Assembly (NCBI GenBank): GCA_031553045.1
Contig: JAVBLZ010000006.1
Coordinates: 1 to 64,000, forward strand
Origin: CALXQW01 sp031553045
Lineage (GTDB): Bacteria; Verrucomicrobiota; Verrucomicrobiia; Opitutales; Intestinicryptomonadaceae
Length of the DNA: 64,000 nt
Direction of reading: 5' to 3'
The number at the start of each line of letters is the position of its first letter. The first letter of the stretch is position 1. Positions 53,293 to 61,530 of this stretch are shown piece after piece. The position numbers were made by a program, and so were the translations under genes. The notes beneath the pieces were generated by a model, which saw only the letters and a list, made by a program, of their open reading frames with translations, was not told the DNA's origin and did no database searches.

Positions 53293-54660
53293 TTATTCAA
53301 TGACTTTGCCCGCAATGTCGAGTTTATAGTCAATAAATGTTGTGAGCTTGCCACGCAGCCACAGCAGCACAGTTGGCGCTTTTTCTTTGCCGTCGGGGAT
53401 GGGAATTATAGGACGAATATTGTCGCAGTTGGAGTTTTTTGTAACAGCTTCCCAAGCCCAAGTTTTACCCAAATCATTTGTTGTGCCCTTGAAGATTTCA
53501 TAATGACGCAAACCGTCTTTAGTGCTCAAAAGCGGCTTGTTTGTAACTGGATCTGAACTTGTTGAAATATAGACAACATTTACATTTTGAGGGTCTATTG
53601 CGCATAGCCCGGTGTAATCAGCCTCAGTCAGATAAAGCGCAGTTCCTGCAAATGCCATCTGATTTACGTGCCAATTTGTGCCATCAAAACGGGCGTAGAA
53701 GTAGCGCAAGTCATGCGTTTCATGACCTCTCAAATGGCGCAAATAGCCGTGGTCTTTTTGCACTGAAAATATCACGACAGGATTGCCGGATTTGTCTAAA
53801 TTCATTTCCATAGTCCAAGCAACGTTGTCTGCATCGCCTTCAAATATGCGTGTAAATTCCGTAGGTTTGGGCCCGGCATCGTTGGTTTGCGAGAGTTTGC
53901 AAACTTCAACATCGCCGCTTTTAAACATTTTGCCGTCTTTCATGTAACCATAATAGATGCTGTTATCGTAAGCCCTTGGATGATCTTCCGTTACCGTGAA
54001 ATGTATTTTTGAAACCCCGTCGGAAATATATTTTGCATAGGGTCTATTGCCATCCATTGGGGTTTTTTTAGGGTCTTTAGGGTCAAATTTCCAAATTATA
54101 AACCTGCCGCCATATTTGAAAGATTCGCCATTATCGTCCGAATAATACCAATTTGGATTATAGCCTATGGAGCGTGAAAAATTATAGATACGCCCATTTT
54201 CCGCAGAGAGCTTGTAAAGATTGTTGTAACAACCGTGTCTGGGTTCATTGGTTTTTGTGGGCTCCCAATTTGTTATATCCGACCCTGACTTTGTTTTTGC
54301 ATAATACATCTTGCCGTTTCTAGATTTATCGAAAGCGTTGCCGTGGCTGCTCCAAGCGGCGAGTATGCGGCCGTCATCAAGCTTCAGAAGGGCGGGTTCG
54401 GCATGGTCGTCGCTGTTGAATTTTTCATCCATGAGCTGCGTTTTAACTTCGCCGGTTTTGATGTTCCAAGAGCTGATGTCTATATCGCCTTCGGGAGATT
54501 TCACGCTTGAAAATATGACTTCATCGCCAATTTGCAAAGCCCGTTCATCCTGATACCAGCACCATCCGCCGTTTTGTTTGAGGATTTTCCCCGTAAAGAG
54601 TTCCTGTGCGCCCACTGAAAATGCTACACTTAAGCCGATTAAAAATAAAAATCTTTTCAT
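53293..54660 (-). CDS. Secreted BNR-4 repeat protein (polysaccharide lyase or glycan-hydrolase-like)
   Basis: A 455-aa protein with a signal peptide (cleavage after 'FSVGAQ'). It is a seven-bladed-propeller-like BNR-4 protein: 'GGWCWYQDERALQIGDEVIF' at the N-terminus, then 'DDHAEPALLKLDDGRILAAW', 'RIYNFSRSIGYNPNWYYSDD' and 'DPQNVNVVYIST'. The BNR_4 family includes ulvan and related polysaccharide lyases (PL24/25-type) as well as uncharacterised glycan enzymes; catalytic residues cannot be fixed here. Its position next to an SGNH esterase fits joint attack on an acylated acidic polysaccharide. Confidence 0.8.
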   Translation of the reverse strand: MKRFLFLIGLSVAFSVGAQELFTGKILKQNGGWCWYQDERALQIGDEVIFSSVKSPEGDIDISSWNIKTGEVKTQLMDEKFNSDDHAEPALLKLDDGRILAAWSSHGNAFDKSRNGKMYYAKTKSGSDITNWEPTKTNEPRHGCYNNLYKLSAENGRIYNFSRSIGYNPNWYYSDDNGESFKYGGRFIIWKFDPKDPKKTPMDGNRPYAKYISDGVSKIHFTVTEDHPRAYDNSIYYGYMKDGKMFKSGDVEVCKLSQTNDAGPKPTEFTRIFEGDADNVAWTMEMNLDKSGNPVVIFSVQKDHGYLRHLRGHETHDLRYFYARFDGTNWHVNQMAFAGTALYLTEADYTGLCAIDPQNVNVVYISTSSDPVTNKPLLSTKDGLRHYEIFKGTTNDLGKTWAWEAVTKNSNCDNIRPIIPIPDGKEKAPTVLLWLRGKLTTFIDYKLDIAGKVIE

Positions 54661-54744
54661 AAATGCGATTATTTAGGAAAGTGTTGTGTAAGTAAATTGC
54701 AAAATAAAAGACAGGTTCAAATATGAACACTATTGTCCAAATAT

Positions 54745-55704
54745 TTACTTTGAAACCACGTTGATAGGATTGCCTTTTACCCAAGCTTCAAGGTTTGCAA
54801 TGGCAATGTCTCGCAGGCGTTTGCGTGCCGCAAAACTTGCCCATGCGTTGTGCGGGGTTATGAAGCAATTTTTTGCGCTCAAAAGCGGATTGTCCGCTTT
54901 AGGCGGCTCGGTAGATAAAACATCCAAACCTGCGGCGGCAATATCGCCTCTGTTTAAGGCGTACGCCAGCGCATTTTCATCAACAAGCAATCCTCTGCTG
55001 ACGTTTATCAGCCAAGCGGAATTTTTCATCAAAGCCAAAGATTTTTCATTAATTATGTTTTTTGTGGCGTCGCTTAGCGGGCAGTTAAGAGAGATTACGT
55101 CAGAATTTTTTAAGAGGTCTTCCAGCGAAATAAAATCTACATTCCCCAATTTTGTGCCCGCAGGCTTGCTGGGTGAATTGGCAATCACTTTCATCCCAAA
55201 AGCGTCAGCAATTTTTGCAATGGCTTTGCCTATTTGACCAAACCCCACTATACCCAATGTAAGCCCGGAAACTTCTGTAATTTTGCCAAGCGTGTAAGAA
55301 AAATCAGGGCACTTAACCCAGTCTCCGGAATGTACGCTGCGTGAATTTTCCGCAACATTGCTTGCAATATTCAAGATGTGCGCCCACGCCGATTGCGCCA
55401 CGGAAGGCGTGCCGTAAGCGGGTATATTTGTAACGGTAATGTTGCGTTTTTTACATTCTTCAATATCTACAACATTGTAGCCTGTCGCCAGCACGCCAAT
55501 GTATTTAAGCTTGGGTAGGGCATTCAATTCATCTTTTAAAAGTAAGACTTTATTTGTGAATAAGGCTTCTGCGTCTTTGGCTCTTTCAAGAGCTTCTGAT
55601 GGCGACGACCTGTCATAAGTCTTCAAATTACCAAGCTTTTTCAGCTCGGCAAAAGAAAGGTCGGATTGTAAAAGTGTGTGGGAATCTAGTACGACTATAT
55701 TCAT
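54745..55704 (-). CDS. D-2-hydroxyacid dehydrogenase (hydroxypyruvate/glycerate type)
   Basis: A 319-aa D-isomer-specific 2-hydroxyacid dehydrogenase with the NAD motif GFGQIGKAI (about 155), the catalytic Arg in 'NVSRGLLVD', the 'LDVLSTEPP' region with the catalytic Glu, and the C-terminal His in 'ITPHNAW'. These enzymes interconvert 2-oxoacids with D-2-hydroxyacids, such as glyoxylate/hydroxypyruvate with glycolate/glycerate. It is a cytosolic enzyme within a run of exported hydrolases and starts 2 bp after the esterase-like gene. Confidence 0.88.
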   Translation of the reverse strand: MNIVVLDSHTLLQSDLSFAELKKLGNLKTYDRSSPSEALERAKDAEALFTNKVLLLKDELNALPKLKYIGVLATGYNVVDIEECKKRNITVTNIPAYGTPSVAQSAWAHILNIASNVAENSRSVHSGDWVKCPDFSYTLGKITEVSGLTLGIVGFGQIGKAIAKIADAFGMKVIANSPSKPAGTKLGNVDFISLEDLLKNSDVISLNCPLSDATKNIINEKSLALMKNSAWLINVSRGLLVDENALAYALNRGDIAAAGLDVLSTEPPKADNPLLSAKNCFITPHNAWASFAARKRLRDIAIANLEAWVKGNPINVVSK

Positions 55705-55706
55705 GT

Positions 55707-56999
55707 TTATTTTAAATTTAAAAGTTTTCTGAGTTCCGCAATGGTTTTAAGCGCTGCGTCATTGTCTTCTAGATATTGCATATCTACGTGTGCGCCGATA
55801 TATTCAGGGTGATAAATTATGCAGGGCTGGTTTTTAAAACGTTTTGCTCTTTCATCCCAACCGTCGGCGGCATTGTTCCAACTAGAACCGTTTGCAGCCT
55901 TGATACGCTCCGCCTTTATAGTCGGGTTGTAGTTGACAAAAACTTTCCAGATATTTGCAATTTTGTCATTGCGTAAAGCTATATAATTTGCGGCGTATTC
56001 ACCCCTTGAAAATCCTGTATAAACCACCAAATTTTCATCTGCGCCAAAGTTTTCTACGGCGTCTTTAAGGGCAAGCAGACAATATTCTGCGGTTAAATCC
56101 GGATCGCCCCAAGCGTTGAATTGCTCACGCTTGGCGTCTTTTGAAACAAAGGGCAAGTTGATTGCTATGATGTCTTTGCCCCTTGTAAGGCCGCACGCCA
56201 AATTGCCCTGATTTGTGTAACCGGTAGAGTAACAAAACGCCTTTTGATTATAATAAACATTGCCGGTATATTCCATGATAACGGGGTACTTTTTCCCTTT
56301 CTGCCAATTATCGGGCAGGTATATTACGTGTTTAACTTGGCTTGATTTGTATTCTGGCAGTGTTCTATAAAATCTGTCGCCGGCTTTTGGATTTTTTGTT
56401 GTGATAATTTCAGGCGCTCTATAACGCTTTGAAAGAGCCTCATTGTCCAAAGCCCTAAGAGGCTCGCCAGAAGTTCTTATGCTGTGAATTTTAATTTCAA
56501 TGGGGTTTTTATAGATTTGTTTTTCGTTATCTGTAAAGGGTTTAAGGCGGTTGAACACGATTTCCACGGAAGATATTTTTGAACGCTCCACACTGTCAAA
56601 AATTGCGTCTTTGCCTTTAAATCTGGTTTCCAAATCTATCTTGAATTGTTTGCGTTCTCCGATATCTAGGGTGCATAACACATCAGGATTTTCCACCGTT
56701 GCGCCGCTAAAACCGCCCTTAGAGAGCGCCCAAAGCGAGAAGGCTATTTTTGTTTCGCTTAAGTTTTCTATGTCAAATTCTATAAATTTTTTGTCCGTAA
56801 AATCCCAGTGTGATTCTTTGGGTTGCAACTTGAATTTTGGCATATTTTCTGCGGGTAGGCAGGCTATGGATAAAAATTTCGCACTTGGTTTAAATGTGCA
56901 AGATTCAGTTTCAATTTTATATTTTTCAAAACCTATTGCGTCTGCGCCAAGACGCAAAAAAAATATTAAAAATAGAATTGTTGAGAGTATTATTTTCAT
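55707..56999 (-). CDS. Secreted alpha/beta-hydrolase (esterase-like) with N-terminal beta domain
   Basis: A 430-aa protein with a signal peptide (to about residue 20). Residues ~25-180 are strand-rich and look like a carbohydrate-binding or beta-sandwich domain. Residues ~200-430 are an alpha/beta hydrolase beginning 'KHVIYLPDNWQKGKKYPVIM', with the nucleophile in YTGFSRGEYA (GxSxG, Ser about 331) and a likely catalytic His in the C-terminal GAHVDMQ. Start and the upstream binding-protein stop overlap by 4 nt (ATGA). A feruloyl- or acetyl-esterase role on polysaccharide is inferred. Confidence 0.75.
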   Translation of the reverse strand: MKIILSTILFLIFFLRLGADAIGFEKYKIETESCTFKPSAKFLSIACLPAENMPKFKLQPKESHWDFTDKKFIEFDIENLSETKIAFSLWALSKGGFSGATVENPDVLCTLDIGERKQFKIDLETRFKGKDAIFDSVERSKISSVEIVFNRLKPFTDNEKQIYKNPIEIKIHSIRTSGEPLRALDNEALSKRYRAPEIITTKNPKAGDRFYRTLPEYKSSQVKHVIYLPDNWQKGKKYPVIMEYTGNVYYNQKAFCYSTGYTNQGNLACGLTRGKDIIAINLPFVSKDAKREQFNAWGDPDLTAEYCLLALKDAVENFGADENLVVYTGFSRGEYAANYIALRNDKIANIWKVFVNYNPTIKAERIKAANGSSWNNAADGWDERAKRFKNQPCIIYHPEYIGAHVDMQYLEDNDAALKTIAELRKLLNLK

Positions 57000-57862
57000 G
57001 GCTGATTTTGGTTTGCTGATTTTGCTATTTCTGAAATTTTTTGCATCACTTGTAAAATGCGTGGCCCTGGTATTGAGACTAAGTCTGAATCCAAAAAGTA
57101 TATGCGCTTGTTTTTGACCGCCGCCGTGTTTTTCCAGACGGAGTCGGCATTGTATTCTGCGATGATTTTATCTTCATCATCGTCCGACTTCTTTTCAATA
57201 ATCAGAATTTCGGGGTTGGCTGCTATGATAAATTCCCTCGACAGTACGGGCCAAGCATTCCTGCTTTGAGATATGTTTTCCAATCCGCATGCTTCCAGCG
57301 CCTGACCCACATAAGAAGTTTTGCCAGCCGACATTTTTCCAAACATTACCAAACTTTTTTTAATTTTATATGAAGACTTTTTTTGCGCTTCAATAAAATC
57401 GGTAATTTTTTCAGACAAAATTTTTGCTTGGCTTTCCTTCCCCAAAAGTTCTCCCAATAAAATTATGTCTTTGGGAATATTGTAGAGGCTTTCTTTGTGG
57501 AGTAAAAAACATTTGAATTTTAGCGTCTGCAACTTTTTTAAAAGCGCATCATTATTGAGATTTGGCAATATCAACAAATCAGGTTTTAGGATTAAAATTT
57601 TTTCATAATCGGCGTCAAACATTCCTCCAATTTTGGGTTTGTTTTCAGCATCAGGCGGAAAGCGGCAGTATCTGGAATTTGCAACAAGACTATTCTCTGC
57701 GCCGATAGCGTATATGATTTCTGTAATACTGGGGCAAAGAGTTGCAACTTTGAGCGTTTTTTTATCTACGTCAAATTCATTGCCCAAGCTATCCTTTATT
57801 GTTTCGGAAAAAAGTATTTTGCCAAAATTAAAAAACAGTAAAAGTGCCAATAGTAAACGCAT
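56996..57862 (-). CDS. BtuF/FecB-like periplasmic substrate-binding protein
   Basis: About 288 aa from ATG 57860-57862, giving a signal peptide ending near 'KILFS'; the GTG 9 bp upstream is less likely. The fold pattern of helical-backbone (type III) binding proteins is clear: 'KVATLCPSITEIIYAIGAEN', then 'RYCRFPPDAENKPKIGGMFD' and 'LKPDLLILPN', as in BtuF. It would bind cobalamin or an iron chelate. No permease or ATPase gene is adjacent, so it is an orphan binding protein. It overlaps the esterase-like gene and follows the FNT gene by about 40 bp. Confidence 0.82.
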   Translation of the reverse strand: MRLLLALLLFFNFGKILFSETIKDSLGNEFDVDKKTLKVATLCPSITEIIYAIGAENSLVANSRYCRFPPDAENKPKIGGMFDADYEKILILKPDLLILPNLNNDALLKKLQTLKFKCFLLHKESLYNIPKDIILLGELLGKESQAKILSEKITDFIEAQKKSSYKIKKSLVMFGKMSAGKTSYVGQALEACGLENISQSRNAWPVLSREFIIAANPEILIIEKKSDDDEDKIIAEYNADSVWKNTAAVKNKRIYFLDSDLVSIPGPRILQVMQKISEIAKSANQNQP

Positions 57863-57900
57863 CAAAGACACTCAAACAGATATGTTGAAAAATTTCAAGA

Positions 57901-58692
57901 TTAAGACTTGGAATCTTTCAAATAAACATACCAGTAAAGTGCGCCCACAAAAAATGCGCCGCCTACAAAATTACCCAGTGTTGCCGGTATTAGGTTGATT
58001 TCGGCAAAATCTAAAAATGTAATTTCAGCCCCTGTGTAAATGGCGGCGGGTATGAAGAACATATTTGCTATTGAATGCTCATAACCCAAAGTTACAAAAA
58101 GCATGACAGGAACCCAAATCCCAAAGCATTTGCCGATTACGTCTTTTGCCGCATAACCCATCCATGTCCCAAGACAAACCAGCCAATTTGCGCCAATGCC
58201 CTTCAAAAATATCGTAAAGAAATCTTGATTCATCTTTGCTATTGAAAGGGTATGCAGATAAGTTTTCACGGAGTCTGCGGCTAATAAATTTGTTTTATAC
58301 GCCATGAAATACGCCACAAACTGCGCACCTAAAAAATTAAAAACATAAGAAAGCAAAAGCACCCAAAGCAAAGTTCTAAACTTTATCTTTTTTTCAAGGC
58401 AAGGCAGGGCAAGACCGGCGCAGTTGCTTGTAAATAAATCCGCCCCGGCTATCGACACCATCATGAGCCCGATTGGAAAAAGCGCACCAGCCACAAATTT
58501 TGCCAAGCCCAAATTATCGTGATAAAAGTTCGGCGAATTGCCTATAACTACAACAGTCAAAAGCCCCCCAAATGAAATAAATGCGCCGCCCAAAAAGCCT
58601 AGAACTGCAAATTTTTTGAAGCATGTTGCGGCTTTATCCATAGCTCTGCAAGAAAAGTATTCTGCAATTTCTTTTGGTGTTTGTGTGCTCAT
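57901..58692 (-). CDS. Formate/nitrite transporter family channel
   Basis: About 263 aa from ATG 58690-58692 (MSTQTPKEI). Six membrane helices with internal two-fold repeat, and the FNT markers: 'GADLFTSNCAGLALPCLEKK' (broken helix region), 'GIGANWLVCLGTWM' and 'TLGYEHSIANMFFIP', with the central pore His (about 204). It forms a pentameric channel for formate, nitrite, lactate or similar small anions. In a fermenting sugar degrader formate export is plausible. It heads the minus-strand run down to 51891. Confidence 0.88.
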   Translation of the reverse strand: MSTQTPKEIAEYFSCRAMDKAATCFKKFAVLGFLGGAFISFGGLLTVVVIGNSPNFYHDNLGLAKFVAGALFPIGLMMVSIAGADLFTSNCAGLALPCLEKKIKFRTLLWVLLLSYVFNFLGAQFVAYFMAYKTNLLAADSVKTYLHTLSIAKMNQDFFTIFLKGIGANWLVCLGTWMGYAAKDVIGKCFGIWVPVMLFVTLGYEHSIANMFFIPAAIYTGAEITFLDFAEINLIPATLGNFVGGAFFVGALYWYVYLKDSKS

Positions 58693-58780
58693 AATCAACT
58701 AATATATAATGGCATGAGGGTTGAAAGTGTTAAACTTATAAAGAAAAAATGATGATTTTGACAACTAATAATGCAAGCAT

Positions 58781-58816
58781 AAAAAAGCCCCTCAAACGCT
58801 TTGTTTGAGAGGCTTT
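58781..58816 (-). terminator. Rho-independent terminator after tRNA-Val
   Basis: On the minus strand, AAGCCTCTCAAAC and GTTTGAGGGGCTT form a long stem (one mismatch) followed by a T run (complement of 58781-58786). It lies just downstream of tRNA-Val. Confidence 0.85.
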
Positions 58817-58821
58817 ATAAA

Positions 58822-58898
58822 TGGTGGGCGATGCAGGACTCGAACCTGCGACATCCTGTGTGTAAGACAGACACTCTAACCAACTGAGTTAATCGCCC
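58822..58898 (-). tRNA. tRNA-Val (anticodon UAC)
   Basis: The minus-strand cloverleaf has acceptor stem GGGCGAT/ATCGCCC, anticodon stem TCTGT/ACAGG with loop CTTACAC (anticodon UAC), and T arm with GTTCGAGTC. The 3' CCA is encoded (58822-58824), unlike the tRNA-Gly at 11526. The rest of the 344-bp gap between the FNT and phosphatase genes holds only this tRNA, its terminator and AT-rich leader. Confidence 0.95.
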
Positions 58899-59036
58899 GA
58901 TAAATTTAAGCCCATCACACTGTAGTTTGTTTTTTATAATTCAAGCTTTTTTTTAGAAAATTTTTGAAAACTCAAATTTGCGCTTGGTTATTGACAAGCA
59001 GAATATTGAAAACAGAATAGATGGGAATTATACGTC

Positions 59037-60416
59037 ATGAAAAAATCAATATTCCTATTTGCTTTTGTTTTCATTTTCCTCCTGCAAAGTTTTGCGGGTC
59101 CTAAATTCGTTTTTCTTTTTATAGGCGACGGTACGGGTATTGCGCAAAGAATGCTCGCCGACGAATTTATGCGTCGAGAAACCGGAGAGGGAATTTTTAT
59201 TAATACTCTGCCAAATAGGGCTATTACAATAACTCGTTCGGCAAATTCTTTTATTACTGATTCTGCGGCTTCGGGCACGGCTATTGCCACCGGCAAAAAA
59301 ACAAACAACGGCTGGATAGGCATGTCGCCAACAGGCGAACGCTTGGAATCTGTTGCAACTTTTGCAAAAAAACAGGAGAAAAAGGTGGGGATAATTAGCA
59401 CGGTTACAATCAATCATGCAACTCCGGCGTCTTTTTACGGCTTTGTAGATAGCAGGAAGAAATATTATCAGTTGGGCTTGGATTTGATATATTCAAATTT
59501 TGATTATTTTGCCGGCGGCGGAATTGCAGATGCGGATGACTCAAAACACATAAATTATAAAGGAAATTTGTATGACTTGGTTGCCAAAGCGGGTTACACC
59601 GTGGTCATTGAAGATAATGCAAAATTTAAAGCATTGAAGCCTTCCGACGGAAAGGTCTTGGTAAGTGTTTCAAAATCGGCAATGAAAAATGTCATTGATA
59701 AAAACGACGGCGATACAACACTTGCAGACCTTGTTGCAAAGGGTATAGAACTTTTAGACAATCCCAAAGGCTTTTTCATGATGGCTGAAGGCGGTCAGAT
59801 AGACACAATGTGCCACCGCAATGACGGCGCAAGTGCGCTCTATGAGGCGATAGATTTTGATAACGCCGTAAAGGTTGCGTATGAATTTTATAAAAAACAT
59901 CCCGACGACACTTTGATTGTCGTAACCGCAGATCATGAAACGGGCGGCCTTACGCTGGGTCTTGGGGCAACGGGTTATTCCGTATATTATGAGCGTCTAA
60001 AGCGACAAAAGATGTCTGCGGGTGCGTTTGAAAAAGCGCTTGTTTCTTTAGCGCAAAAAGAAGGTGAAGCTTTTAACATAGATAAGGCTTCTAAATTTAT
60101 CACGGAAAATTTTGGTCTTAAATTTGAGGGCGATGAAAAGAGCGACTACGCCGTATTAAACAAAGATGAAATTGAAGATTTGAGCAATAGCTACAAAAAA
60201 TACGTCGATTCAAGGAAAGACCCCAAAAGATACGCAGAATCTATAAGTAAAATTTTGAGAGAGGCAATGTCTAAGCGTGCAGGCATAGGTTGGACAACAA
60301 CTTCCCACACTGCGCATCCTATTGACACATCTGCGATTGGTGCGGGTGCAGAGGTGTTCAACGGGCAGATTGATAATACCGATATAGCAATTATTCTCAA
60401 AGATATGATGAGATAG
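59037..60416 (+). CDS. Alkaline phosphatase (PhoA family)
   Basis: A 459-aa protein with a signal peptide (cleavage near 'LLQSFAG'). Metal and active-site motifs: IGDGTG with Asp31; 'ITDSAASGTAIATGKK' (phosphorylated Ser about 76, alkaline-phosphatase signature); 'EGGQIDTMCHRND' and VTADHETGG (Asp/His Zn ligands about 297-301); and 'TSHTAHPID' near the C-terminus. It releases phosphate in the periplasm. No Pho box was identified. It lies upstream of the LacI-type gene, which has its own promoter, so the two are probably separate units. Confidence 0.92.
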   Translation: MKKSIFLFAFVFIFLLQSFAGPKFVFLFIGDGTGIAQRMLADEFMRRETGEGIFINTLPNRAITITRSANSFITDSAASGTAIATGKKTNNGWIGMSPTGERLESVATFAKKQEKKVGIISTVTINHATPASFYGFVDSRKKYYQLGLDLIYSNFDYFAGGGIADADDSKHINYKGNLYDLVAKAGYTVVIEDNAKFKALKPSDGKVLVSVSKSAMKNVIDKNDGDTTLADLVAKGIELLDNPKGFFMMAEGGQIDTMCHRNDGASALYEAIDFDNAVKVAYEFYKKHPDDTLIVVTADHETGGLTLGLGATGYSVYYERLKRQKMSAGAFEKALVSLAQKEGEAFNIDKASKFITENFGLKFEGDEKSDYAVLNKDEIEDLSNSYKKYVDSRKDPKRYAESISKILREAMSKRAGIGWTTTSHTAHPIDTSAIGAGAEVFNGQIDNTDIAIILKDMMR

Positions 60417-60455
60417 TTTCTTTAAAATTTATCTAAAAACCCTAGTTTCTTGGAA

Positions 60456-60477
60456 TTTACTCAAACGTTTGAGTAAA
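60456..60477. promoter_or_regulatory. 22-bp perfect palindrome: LacI-type operator
   Basis: TTTACTCAAAC/GTTTGAGTAAA is a perfect 22-bp palindrome with the central CG typical of LacI/PurR-family operators. It lies 43 bp upstream of the LacI-type gene's ATG (60521) and just before a TTGACG/TAGCTA promoter-like pair, so autoregulation is likely. Confidence 0.8.
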
Positions 60478-60480
60478 AGC

Positions 60481-60508
60481 TTGACGAGGATTAAAAAAGT
60501 CTTAGCTA
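60481..60508 (+). promoter_or_regulatory. Probable promoter of the hexuronate operon
   Basis: TTGACG at 60481-60486 and TAGCTA at 60503-60508, spacer 16 bp, directly after the palindromic operator. The start point would fall only a few bases from the ATG at 60521, giving a very short leader. Confidence 0.45.
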
Positions 60509-60520
60509 ATTACTTTGATT

Positions 60521-61513
60521 ATGCAAAGCTTTGGAAAAATAACTCAAAAAGATATAGCTCAAAAATTAGGTGTATCGGTATCATTAGTTTCCAGAGTTTT
60601 GTCTGGTCAGGGTGAAAAAGTGGGGATTTCCCAATCCAAAATCAAGGCGGTTATGGACGCCGCAAGGCAGTCCAACTATGTGCCGCTTTCGGCGGCGTTG
60701 GCGCTCAAAGGCAAAAAGACCCGCACTTTGGGCATAGTCGTTTATGACTTTCATGATCCGTTTTTCGGCAAACTTATTGCGTGTCTGCAAAGTTATGCGC
60801 ATAATTTAGACTACTCTTTGCTTTTGGTTGGCTTTGTGAACAGAGTCCCCGAAGCTTCAGACTTGGCGCCGCTTTACAAACACTTTGTGGATGGCATAAT
60901 AATCTTGGGCAGCTACGGCAATCTGGATTGGCTCAACAACTTTGGCAACATACCCATTGTGCGCATAGGCAGGGGTGAAGATGAACGCATATCTTTTGCA
61001 ATAAGTATCGACGAAAATGACGCCGCAAAGCAAATAATAAGCCATTTAAAATTGTTGGGTAAGCGCAAGTATTTTTACGTTTCCAGACACATTTCCATAC
61101 ATGAATTGCGCTGGCAAGCGGCTCAAAAAGAGGCTTTGGCGGTTGGCGCAACGATAATAAGAAACCAGTCTAAAAGTTATGATAATGATTTCGACGCTGG
61201 TTATGATTCCGCATTAGGCGTCTTGGAAAAAGCAGAAGATGTCGATGCTTTCATCTGTTCTACCGATGTGGCGGCAATGGGGGTTATTAAATCTTTGCAT
61301 GAGCGCAGCCGTGGCGTGCCTCAAGATTTTGCCGTGGTGGGTTTTGACGATATTCCGGCGGCGGGCAATTATATTCCGTCAATTACTTCTGTGCGTCAAC
61401 CTGTGGACACCTTTGCCGAAAAGGTTATGGACTTTTTGTCAAAAAACGGAAAACCTGAAACAATTAGCCAGAAAGGGGCTCTTATTATTAGAGAGAGCAC
61501 CTGTTCCAAATAA
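60521..61513 (+). CDS. LacI-family transcriptional regulator
   Basis: About 330 aa from ATG 60521; a TTG two codons earlier is less likely. The N-terminal helix-turn-helix 'ITQKDIAQKLGVSVSLVSRVL' is LacI-type, followed by the hinge and a periplasmic-binding-like effector domain ending 'FDDIPAAGNYIPSITSVRQP'. It precedes kdgK, eda and uxaC with short gaps, and a perfect operator lies just upstream. It therefore probably represses the uronate pathway and itself, with an intermediate such as KDG or a uronate as inducer. The inducer is not visible from sequence. Confidence 0.92.
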   Translation: MQSFGKITQKDIAQKLGVSVSLVSRVLSGQGEKVGISQSKIKAVMDAARQSNYVPLSAALALKGKKTRTLGIVVYDFHDPFFGKLIACLQSYAHNLDYSLLLVGFVNRVPEASDLAPLYKHFVDGIIILGSYGNLDWLNNFGNIPIVRIGRGEDERISFAISIDENDAAKQIISHLKLLGKRKYFYVSRHISIHELRWQAAQKEALAVGATIIRNQSKSYDNDFDAGYDSALGVLEKAEDVDAFICSTDVAAMGVIKSLHERSRGVPQDFAVVGFDDIPAAGNYIPSITSVRQPVDTFAEKVMDFLSKNGKPETISQKGALIIRESTCSK

Positions 61514-61530
61514 ATTTAATAAGGAAAATT

